Below are positions 1 to 8,494 of a stretch of DNA of 64,000 nucleotides, piece after piece. The stretch is from Caecitellus pseudoparvulus. Its lineage: Eukaryota; Bigyra: Bicosoecida. Under the pieces are notes generated by a model. The model did no database searches, was not told where the DNA came from, and saw only the letters and a program-made list of their open reading frames with translations. Each line of letters opens with the position of its first letter. The first letter of the stretch is position 1. The position numbers and the translations under genes are program-made. The stretch covers positions 1 to 64,000 of the forward strand of contig CBFFRQ010000071.1 of the NCBI GenBank assembly GCA_965644315.1, read 5' to 3'.

Positions 1-195
1 CAGGTACGTGTTTGTTGCGAATGGGCGGAGCAGACAAAAGCGTAGCTGAGCCCGCTTGCAGCTGGCAAGGTGTGTGCTGGCGCAGGAGGGCGGGTCACGT
101 CACGTCTCAAGGGCGTGCCATGCTCAGCTCCTCGCCTGCACAAGCTGCAACAGCAAAGGGGAAAACAAGAGCCACAGAAAAAGTGCACTGCATGG

Positions 196-1314
196 CTACT
201 TGAACCGTGCGTCCCCTGGTTGGGCTGCGAGCTTGACGGCTCGGCTTTGGGGACTGGGCGGCGGGAGGTCGGCCTTTCCGCCCCGGTCGCTGGCCTCCCG
301 CCCCCCCTCCGCCGCCTCGGCCGGCGCACCACTACCAAAGGACGTGTTTGCTGGCACATGCATAGCAATGCCTGCTTTCGGCGACAGCGTCGAGGGTGGG
401 GCCAGGGCCGCACTGGGCGACATGACGTGTAGTGGCGCCAAGGTCAAGGCCGGCGCCGGGCTGTGCAGGCCCACCATCCCCAGGGGCTGAAGGTGCTCCC
501 CCGGCTCGAGGCGGATGACACTGCCCGTGCCGTCCCCGCTGCCGAAGCACTGCGCGCGGCTCTGCACGACGGCCGAGTCAAGTGAGTCAGAGGCCATGCT
601 GACCTGCGCGCCGCTGGCAACGTGTGGGTCGAGCAGGGACGACATGCCCAAGGCACCGGCCGGGAAGGAAGGCTTGTGGCTGTGCAGGGACGGCACACCC
701 GTCAAATTTGTCCCCTGCCCTGCCAGCATGGCGGGGCTGCACACCAGCGTTTCACCAGGTGCTTCGTGTCGACACGCCTCGGCAATGTCGCTGGCGGCGT
801 CCCATGACGTGTCGTGCCAGCTGCTGGAGAACGACATGGTGCCCTCGGAGCCCTTCCTGCCCAGTTGAAGGGACACGAGGTATGTGTCATCCTCGGCATC
901 GGGCAGGGAGGCTGCGGCGTCAGCGCGGAAAGCCTCGCTGTGCTGCCCTGTGCCGGTGGCGGCAGGAGTGGTTGAGCCTTGACCCGGTGACGGCTGCGGG
1001 CCGCTGAGGGCCGAGGAGCCAGCCGAGGAAAGCGGCGCTTTAGGCGAGGTTGTGTGTCCACTGAGCACTGGCCACCGCAGCAGCGGCAGCGGCGCGCTGC
1101 CCAGGGCTGTGCCGTCCTTCTCGCCGCCCTCCTTGCGAACGCTGCTGCCTGCGCCGCTGCTCTGCATCGCTGCAAGCCCTGCCAGCGTGATGGGCCCGCC
1201 TGACCGACGCGCAGACCGCTGCATCGAAGTGCCACTCTTGTCTCGCAGGACAATGGTGAGGCGTCCTGCCGGCGCGGCGGCGGCGGCGACGCTGTTGGCG
1301 GGAGGGACAGGCAT
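196..1314 (-). CDS. Ser/Ala/Pro-rich protein, 5' exon(s) (gene B, partial)
   Basis: A long open frame read leftwards. I place the start at the ATG at 1314, because the next residues (MPVPPANSV...GRLTIVLRDKSG...GGPITLAG) resemble the N-terminus of the gene starting at 11399 (MARVNGLTITLSPKG...APITLAD). That suggests tandem paralogues with the same start region. The rest is low complexity, rich in Ser, Ala, Gly and Pro, with no catalytic motif, signal peptide or membrane segment that I recognise. The frame closes at 196, so further 3' exons may lie left of the window. Function unknown. The coding call rests on the shared N-terminal motif and frame length in GC-rich DNA, where spurious frames are common. 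Confidence 0.45.
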   Translation of the reverse strand: MPVPPANSVAAAAAPAGRLTIVLRDKSGTSMQRSARRSGGPITLAGLAAMQSSGAGSSVRKEGGEKDGTALGSAPLPLLRWPVLSGHTTSPKAPLSSAGSSALSGPQPSPGQGSTTPAATGTGQHSEAFRADAAASLPDAEDDTYLVSLQLGRKGSEGTMSFSSSWHDTSWDAASDIAEACRHEAPGETLVCSPAMLAGQGTNLTGVPSLHSHKPSFPAGALGMSSLLDPHVASGAQVSMASDSLDSAVVQSRAQCFGSGDGTGSVIRLEPGEHLQPLGMVGLHSPAPALTLAPLHVMSPSAALAPPSTLSPKAGIAMHVPANTSFGSGAPAEAAEGGREASDRGGKADLPPPSPQSRAVKLAAQPGDARFK

Positions 1315-2078
1315 GCCTGGACAGCGTGAAACGCTTGCCTCGCTCGGCGGACTTTGCGCAGTCCCTGCGCTACGCGGTGCGTACCCGGTGTGTGAGGCAG
1401 CGGGACTCGGCCGTGGCCCGCCTCGCCTTCTCCCTGCGGCAGCTCGGCATGCACGATTTTGTGCCGCAACGCGCCGGCAGGCGGGCGCCAAAGCGCACCC
1501 CCCTCAGCCTGTGCGTCGAGACACCTGGCGCTGCCCGTCCAATCCACCCTGCATCACGCGCCAGGAGTCTTCCGGAATTCCGGAGCGAAGTACTTCATGC
1601 GCTGGCGCCCCGACGCTGGCATGTGAGCAATGAGGGTGACAGTCGGGCCCTCCTGAGCGCCGCGCTGGCCTAGGCGTCGCCATTGACATGCATTCCTGCC
1701 TGCGGAAGTGCTGTGCGTGTGTCGCGTGCGGCCTGCGGAAAACGCACCCAGCACAGGAACGGGGTACAGGCGTGCCCCTGGCCGAATCCCACACGCATCA
1801 CCCCCAGCCAGAAGTCAGCACAGTCCATACTACCCGCAGCGCGAGACGTGAGGGCCGCGGAGCCCTGCCTTGGGCGCCTTTCGACCCCACAAAGCTGCCA
1901 CGTCATGGGGCACTAGTCAGTTGTGTGGAACTGCCACTAAGCCGGCACGCAGTACCACTTGCTTCAATCACGAGCACGGCATAGGCCTGGGATCCCAGCT
2001 AGCACATGCAGAGGTCCGCTTTCCCTTGCTGTGCAGCGCTGCCGGCACTCCGGCCTGTCCGCGCACTCGCGCGGCGTT
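1315..2078. other. Intergenic or intronic, no gene seen
   Basis: Lies upstream of the proposed start at 1314 and downstream of the next minus-strand frame. Short frames occur on both strands but none has recognisable sequence. It probably holds the upstream region of gene B. Confidence 0.4.
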
Positions 2079-3221
2079 TCACTGGTCAGACACGTGGGAC
2101 TTGGAGGCGGGCATGCCAGAGCTCCGTGCCGGCGTCACAGTTTGCCCGGGAGAGAATATTCCCACAGGGGCCCTGTCGGCCGTCCCAGCACGGGGCGGCT
2201 GGGGGTCCTGGTGAGGCAGCAGGAAGCTTGGGTGCGGCGCCATCGACGACAGTCGCACTGGCCCCCCGCCACCCTCCAGGACGGGCTTGGCCTGCACCTG
2301 CACAGGCCAGGCGAGGTTGGGGGGCACTTGGTGGCTTGCCAGGCGAATGGCCTCTGCACGAGGCGCCGGCAGCGGCGAGGAAACATCGTGTGCCCGCGGC
2401 AGGGGGGGCAACTTGGCTGCTACACCCCCCCTCGCAAGCGCCTGCCGTATGCCGGCACAGGCAGGTCGAGGACTCGTGCTGCCTGAGGTGGACCAGCTGC
2501 TCCGGGGAGGGCGCCGGGCGGGTTCCCCTGTAGAGGCGACGTCAGGTGACGTGACCTGCCGATGACACCACCAGGTGGCGCTGGTAAACCCCGCACCAGC
2601 CAGGCCGTTTGTGGGGGATAGGGCCGCCAGATCGCTGGCACCAGTCAGCTGGCGCTGGGACCAGAGCTGGAAATCAACAACTTGGGCTCCTTGGCTGTGC
2701 CTGCGCACGTGGCGGCGGCGGCGGCGCGGCCATTTGCCCGCCACGCCCGCTTCCTCCAGCGGCGTGTCACTGCCACATCGCAGCGGCGTCAGCGCAGGCA
2801 CTTGGGAGTCTGTGTAGGCTCGGTGCGCCGGCACTCGCTCCAGCCCAGCGCCATCACAGGAGCCTCCATGGGACGCAAGACGGCCAGGGAAGTGCAGGGA
2901 GGCGCAGCCATCGTCTTCGTCCGGCAGCAGCGCCTCATGTGCCGCTACGTCGGCGTCTGGAGCAGGGCTGCTGCTTCGGCCGGTGCAGGCACGTGCTTCA
3001 CTGGCACCATGCTTGGCTGGTGCTGCAAGCTGCACCGGCTGGCTGCGAACAGGCAGTCGAATGGGGGCTGCAGACGCCACCATCACGGGCGAGATGACCG
3101 CCACGTCGTCGCCAGAGGGGGAAGGTGGCTGCGAAGGCACAAGGTAGCAGCGGCAGAGTGCGCGGACGCCGCGCTCTCCTGTGCCTTGTGCACAGGATCT
3201 GCAGGCGCCGCTCCGCCGCAC
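2079..3221 (-). CDS. Low-complexity minus-strand exon(s), unknown protein
   Basis: A 380-codon open frame on the minus strand, rich in Pro, Ser, Ala and Arg, containing a basic stretch (KWPRRRRRHVRRHS) and ending SGMPASKSHVSDQ. Its composition matches the genes on either side. It could be the 3' exon of the gene starting at 11399, with the DNA transposon (3527-7938) sitting in an intron, or a separate gene. No domain is recognised. In DNA this GC-rich a frame of this length can arise by chance, so the call is tentative. Confidence 0.3.
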   Translation of the reverse strand: MRRSGACRSCAQGTGERGVRALCRCYLVPSQPPSPSGDDVAVISPVMVASAAPIRLPVRSQPVQLAAPAKHGASEARACTGRSSSPAPDADVAAHEALLPDEDDGCASLHFPGRLASHGGSCDGAGLERVPAHRAYTDSQVPALTPLRCGSDTPLEEAGVAGKWPRRRRRHVRRHSQGAQVVDFQLWSQRQLTGASDLAALSPTNGLAGAGFTSATWWCHRQVTSPDVASTGEPARRPPRSSWSTSGSTSPRPACAGIRQALARGGVAAKLPPLPRAHDVSSPLPAPRAEAIRLASHQVPPNLAWPVQVQAKPVLEGGGGPVRLSSMAPHPSFLLPHQDPQPPRAGTADRAPVGIFSPGQTVTPARSSGMPASKSHVSDQ

Positions 3222-3526
3222 TCACATCGTGATGGCTCATCCAGGACGCTGCTTGGGACAGTCGGATAGGGCCGGTGCTGTTCATGTCGGCGAAGCGCAT
3301 TCTGCCGCACACGCAGCAGGTGACTGGACGAGCAGCGGCTGCAGAACGATGCAGCAGCAGCTGGCTGCACCCCTGCAAGGGACACCGACGCCTGCCACGG
3401 GGATGTCGTGTGCACCAGGGAGGCCAGAGTGCACTGCTGCGATCGGACTTTGACCTTCTGTGCTGGAGGGTTTTGAGCGGCGCGGGAATGTGCACGGGCA
3501 GCAGGCAGAATCCGCGCTGCGGCAGA

Positions 3527-3551
3527 TAGGTCTCGTGAAACCTTACAGTAA
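3527..3551 (+). repeat. Left terminal inverted repeat of DNA transposon
   Basis: 25 bp beginning TAGGTCTCGTGAAACC. It matches the reverse complement of 7914-7938 at 22 of 25 positions and is preceded by GCAGA. Confidence 0.9.
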
Positions 3552-4108
3552 GAAATTGCTGATTGACTACTGTAGGAGTTCAGGCTTATATCAGAAATGG
3601 CGAAATGAGGATTCTTGGGATATTTGAGTTGGGAACCCCACCAAAAACTGATCGATATGTACTTCATGCGGAATCAATCGCTTGCACTCGCCAGCCTGAT
3701 GCAGGTTTTGCTGTAGGTCGTAGTGATTGGCAAGTGAGAATTGCGGAAATCGGTTTGCAGGAATAAAATGATACTTCACTCAAATCCAACTCAGAGCATA
3801 CTAAAAGCTGCACAACTTATCCCAGTACTACGGACTTTAGTTTTGGCTTGGATTCTTTCCAGATGGCCGCCCATCCGGCTGGCGGGAGCCAGCATGGTTC
3901 CCAACCCCACTCAACAACCCCGAATGGCCAACAGGATGCCGTACAACGCGGAATCGTAAAACCCAGAGGAGTCCCAGTCCCAGATGACGTTGTACTGACC
4001 CTTTTCGCAGTGAGTTTTGGCGCTGGATCTTGCTGCTGTAGGTGTGGTACCCCACAAACCCGTTTCAAATGAAACGCCTAGATTGCCTCAAGCTGGCTGG
4101 AGAAGAAA

Positions 4109-5200
4109 ATGGACGAAGGTGGGTCCCTTGTCGATGCTCTTCCGCATAAAGCTGCAGAAAAGACCCAGTTTATCAAGTTCTTGGAGCGATTGATCAGCGC
4201 GGGAGCCGGAACCGTGGACGTCCCCGGTGGCGTTTCATGGCTGGTGCGGCCTGAGCATGCAGCTGCATACCTTGGCGTTCCAACAGAGGGAAACGTGGGC
4301 CCTGCAGGGCTGTACTGGTCTGCTGCACATGCCCAAGCAAAGTTGTCAGCTTTCTTGGCAGACCGCAAGAACGGGAAGTCTGTACAGAGGACTTTCCACA
4401 ACCTGCAATTGAAGGGCAGACTGCGACGGGGACTCAAGGAAGCCATCCAGGCCCTTGAGCTTCTTGCAGAGCATGCAGTGGAAAATCCAGCCGTGGCATT
4501 CCCAGAGGATCCAACTAAATGCCCTTCTGATCCAGCATTGCTCCCATTTTCAGCCTTGCTGCGGGTACATGTTCACAACCAGGAGGCTCACTCAGGTCCG
4601 TGCCTTGGCCCCACCCTGACTCCGGGAAGTGAAGAAGTTGCACGCTTCGCAGCAGCTTTCGGGTACATTCGTTACCATTCAGTGGTGCGCATGGCTGTTC
4701 GCGTGAACCCAAAGCTTGAGCGAAGCCGACGGAAGCGTCAGCGTACGTCCCCGGCCCTCGATCGACCACGGTCCAAATCGGTTCGAGGAGCTCAGACCCC
4801 AAGCCCGGGACAGGCGGGTACCCCTAGCAACATTGCTGATACGCTGGTTGATGAACTTACTGAGGCGGCATGTCAGATCGACCCCGCGGCAGTCCCCTTC
4901 TTGTCTGTCGAGACCGCTCTGTCTCTTGAGGAGCAAGACGCTGCAATCGCAGCAGTAGCACAAGCAACTGAGGCTTCAGCATCAAGACGCAATGCTGGAA
5001 ACCGCGGCAGTGACCCAAGCGGTCTGTTTCACAGCGCTGCAGTGCTTCGAAAGGCTGCCCAACAAGCAAAAGAGTGCTTCGATGTGTCAAGGGACTCTCA
5101 ACGCATGCACGACACTCTGAAGGAGGCTCTTGTCCAGCTCTTGGACAGGATGACGTCGATCGAGCAAGCAGTGACACGGATAGAGGCTCGTCTTGCATGA
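4109..5200 (+). CDS. Transposon accessory protein, 363 aa
   Basis: Intact ORF starting at an ATG inside the DNA transposon, convergent with the transposase. PIF/Harbinger elements typically encode a second, DNA-binding protein besides the transposase, so this is the likely partner by position. I do not see a clear Myb/SANT signature. Visible features are an N-terminal globular half (residues 1-130), a basic patch near residue 205 (LERSRRKRQR) followed by Ser/Pro-rich sequence that could be a nuclear localisation signal, and an amphipathic, coiled-coil-like C-terminus (about 335-363, EALVQLLDRMTSIEQAVTRI). Function is inferred from context only. Confidence 0.75.
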   Translation: MDEGGSLVDALPHKAAEKTQFIKFLERLISAGAGTVDVPGGVSWLVRPEHAAAYLGVPTEGNVGPAGLYWSAAHAQAKLSAFLADRKNGKSVQRTFHNLQLKGRLRRGLKEAIQALELLAEHAVENPAVAFPEDPTKCPSDPALLPFSALLRVHVHNQEAHSGPCLGPTLTPGSEEVARFAAAFGYIRYHSVVRMAVRVNPKLERSRRKRQRTSPALDRPRSKSVRGAQTPSPGQAGTPSNIADTLVDELTEAACQIDPAAVPFLSVETALSLEEQDAAIAAVAQATEASASRRNAGNRGSDPSGLFHSAAVLRKAAQQAKECFDVSRDSQRMHDTLKEALVQLLDRMTSIEQAVTRIEARLA

Positions 5201-5369
5201 TCCAGGGGACACACCTTTCACTCCTTCCGTCCCGAGTGTAAAGTCATTGTATTTGTTGTGTATGGTGATCAGAGGAGGGAACAGGAGCGAGACACGGCTT
5301 TGCTGATCAATGCACGCTGCCGGGTGGGCCAGGGGGAAGACACCATTGAGAGGGGTGGTGTCCTCGAGC

Positions 5370-7573
5370 TCACTTCGGTAGGGCAGATCCCGCTGCCGTG
5401 GCTGTGCCTTGCGAAGCGCAGGAAAGTGTCAGCCGGTGAACGAGGTCGCCCCTCGTACCAATGCAAGACAACCCCGTTTCTTCACATCGTTGGCGAAGCT
5501 GGTCGATGGTCATCCGCGCTATCGAGTCCGGGTCCAGACAAGGGTCACCCTCAAGGAGAAGTCCAGACGCAAACTCCACGAGCGGGCTGTCCTCCAAACC
5601 AGATCCCGGACACTGCAACAGGCTAAGCTCCACTGGAGTGCAGTTCTTGTCCAATGCCAACCTCTCTGCGATCAGAGGGAGTGTGTTGTACAAGTGCGTC
5701 GCTGCTCCCGAGGAGTGCAGCTCTTGTTCCTCGGTTCCATCCTCGTGGTAGTAGTACACCTCCCACATTGCGGTGTAGGGGTGGACCAACACTGCGTAGC
5801 CTCGCTCGGGTTGTGACCCCCCGAGTACATGAGAGGTTCGTTTTGCCGAAGGACCATCCCGTGAAACCACTTTCGCAGTCGTGGCATGACTTCCTGTTGT
5901 GCACTGCCTCGACTCCGTGTATGACGGGGTTGACCCGGCACAGCAGATGCTGTGCCGGGCTTCTTGCTCCTCTTCTTCAAGGATGACAAGCCCCCTTGGT
6001 CCAGGTCCTGCAGCACCTCGCGATCAAGTCCATGGAGCAGCGTCGTCATGGTTTGGATCTGCTCCCAAAGCTCTGACGAGGCCCCGCGAGGGGGCTGGGC
6101 TTCAACCTCAGGCGCAGATTCCCCTTGTGCATCACGCACAGCTTTGGCAACGGCCTGATAAGCCACCTTCATGGGTCGCTTGTTGCGCCGGACTTGCATC
6201 AGTCGGGGCAGGTCTTCAAATGTGCGATCTGCTGCCTCCCCTAATGCACGGTCGGCCTTTACAGTGAGATGGAGCAAGCTCAACGAGTGATTCTTTCGAA
6301 GCAGCCATGACTCGCTTCGGAGGCTGCGACGAGTGTAAAGCATCCGAAATGCAACAAGACCTGTGACCGCCTTGACCGTCAAGAGCAGAAGTGCCTTTTG
6401 GTCTGCGAGGAACGGCATCTGTGAGTGTCTTTCGCTCAACCTACCATTGAACGACTTGATGACGTTGTTGCAGTTCTCCACTACAAGCCTTGCGCTGCTT
6501 ATCATCTCCGTTCGCAGATCCAAGCTAAGCAGCATCCCAGACGCCATGCGCAGCCTCTCGAGCTCTTCGGCATCCTCCCACCCAGCCTCAATGTGCTGGG
6601 TGATCTTGTCGGCCCACTGTTTGAGGTGGGATGGCTTGTCTCCCGCTACAATGTGCTTGTTGGAGTGCCAGTACAATGCATCTCCTAGCAGCAGATCGCC
6701 TGGCTCCATGACTCCATGGCGGCGCAGGGTTCGCACCGCGTCTGACGCCGCCGCAACTTCAGACTGTGATCCAGGCCCCATCTCAAAAATAGCCAAGGGA
6801 ACTCCAGTGAGGTCTGTCACAAGCAGGAAGTCGTAACCTGGAATCTTGTGGTGGACGTTGTAGTGGGATTGGGGTCGGCCCGGCATCGCTTGCATCGGGA
6901 TGGTTACCCCATCCACTGCCCCGACAACACGGCCAAGTGCGCCGCCAAAAATCCCGTGAGACACGTCCCGCTGATCTTCGGGTATCTTGAGCATCAAATT
7001 TCTGGTGGCAACAGAGAGGACGAAGGGAATCACCTCCCGGAAGATCCCATGCATAGATCCTTCCGGCATCTTCGTAATGATCGCCAGAGCGGCAGGAGGG
7101 TGCCCACGGAGCTGGGAAATGCAAATGAAAATCCGTACAAAGGCTGAGTGCTGCTTGGTTTGCATGTTTTTGGCCTTTACGAGAGCTCTCTGGACTTCGT
7201 CAGAGAAGTGCCTGTACATCTCTGCGTTCATCCCCGTTAACCTCCAACAGTGCCTCGGGTTCTGCAGCGTCGCTTCAATAGACTGGCGAATGACAAGTGG
7301 CTTGATCCTACGAAGCCTACCTCTGCCTTTTGCTGCTCCGAACTTCGCTTCCCGCTGATCCCTGCGGGTGTAGCCTTCGGCTCGAAGCTGGCCTGCCAAG
7401 GCATGCACCGAGTGTACAAGCAACGACTGCCCTGTGACAAGTGAGGCCGCACCAAGGTTCATCATGTGGGCACTTGCTTCAAGAATTCCTTGAGCTATTC
7501 CGCGTGACGACCTTTCCGGGACAGCTGTGGCCGTTCGCAACGGGGCGCCGGATCGGTCTCGTTTCGTCGCCAT
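5370..7573 (-). CDS. DDE_Tnp_4-like transposase with C-terminal SAP motif, frameshifted
   Basis: Starts at the ATG at 7573 (MATKRDRSG). The catalytic core shows the acidic triad of the DDE_4 (PIF/Harbinger, HARBI1-like) fold: Asp in VVGAVDGVTIPM (residue ~221), Asp in LLLGDALYW (~298) and Glu in ARLVVENCNNVIKSFN (~366). An N-terminal helical DNA-binding region precedes it. The frame slips at a run of six C at 5817-5822 (plus strand). Downstream sequence in the next frame continues sensibly (QPERGYAVLVHPYTAMWEVY) and ends with a SAP-like motif (MTIDQLRQRCEETGLSCIG), a helix-extended-helix DNA-binding module, stopping at 5370. One indel therefore splits an otherwise full-length gene. It may be a decayed copy, a homopolymer sequencing error or a real frameshift. 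Confidence 0.8.
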
Positions 7574-7913
7574 CACCACTGGGTGAGAATTCGGCTTGGA
7601 AGAGGAAACCGGGCGAACAAATGGCGGAAGTTATGAGAAAGCTTGAGGTTGGCCATGAATTGCGTGAAATTTTTGAGCCAGCGCTTATTCTGAAAGAGGT
7701 AGACGGCCTTGGGTGATTGGCCGTTTTCTTTCGGTGCCCGTAACGCCAACGGCCAACGGCACCATCAAACAAAAAACTCAAATTTGAAGTATTTGAATTT
7801 TGGCGAAGCCCCCCCGCCGGGTCTTGTTGCGCAAAACCTCCAAGAACGCAAAATTGCTCTAAGAATGTTGAGCATAGTGCTAGACCTTATATCAGTTTGT
7901 CCTACATTTGCCC

Positions 7914-7938
7914 TTATTGCAGGGTTTCACGAGACCTA
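7914..7938 (-). repeat. Right terminal inverted repeat of DNA transposon
   Basis: The reverse complement begins TAGGTCTCGTGAAACC, the same as the left end. It is followed immediately by GCAGA, the copy of the putative target duplication. Confidence 0.9.
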
Positions 7939-8494
7939 GCAGAAGCGTTGGCGTGGTGCGCAAGGCTTTCACCATCCCAAGCTGCCAGCGCACACACCAG
8001 CCTGTCGTGCCGGCTTGCTCACAGGGATCTAACAGACGAGGTGCGACTACGTTTCTTCATTGTTCTTTGCCCCAGCGTGCCAGCTAGCGCCTGAGCTGAG
8101 CCCCAGTGAGGCTAGAGTCGAGCGCAGGAGAAGAAGCAGCTTCGTGAAAGCTGACCCAACACGCCACGCTTCTCCGGGCCGTGGCGCAACGCGTCCCGCG
8201 CCGCTGGAGGCAGCAGCGGGGCATTTGTGGGTCAACAGCGTTGCCTTCCAGGCGGTCTGCGGGAGTGGGAGCGTGCGCTGAGCAGCCACAAGGCCTGTTC
8301 GCAAGGCGGCGCGGCGCAGTTGCAGAAGCCGGCCCCACTCGCGGTGTGATGCCACGGAACGGCCCTGCCGGCAGCATGGGCACTGCACGGAATGCTCAAA
8401 TCGTGTTCCTACTTCCGTGTACAGAGCCCGTTGTGGCATTTCTGCCGCGCTTCTTGCGCTGTGGCTGGGGCCTGTGTCGGCAGCCACCTTCCAC
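7939..8494. other. Region right of transposon, no clear gene
   Basis: Apart from the GCAGA duplication at 7939-7943 I see no supported feature. It may contain 3' exon or UTR sequence of the minus-strand gene starting at 11399; one minus-strand frame here ends in SFHEAASSPALDSSLTGAQ. Confidence 0.35.

Larger units (their letters stand above)
3527..7938. mobile_element. DDE (PIF/Harbinger-like) DNA transposon, complete ends
   Basis: A 4412-bp element bounded by 25-bp terminal inverted repeats (22 of 25 matching, outermost 16 identical: TAGGTCTCGTGAAACC) and flanked on both sides by the pentanucleotide GCAGA (3522-3526 and 7939-7943), a probable target duplication. It carries two convergent genes: an accessory ORF on plus and a DDE_Tnp_4-like transposase with a SAP motif on minus. 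Its base composition is visibly less GC-rich than the flanks, fitting a recent arrival. PIF/Harbinger elements usually make 3-bp duplications, so a 5-bp duplication is unusual and the superfamily call is provisional. Confidence 0.85.
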
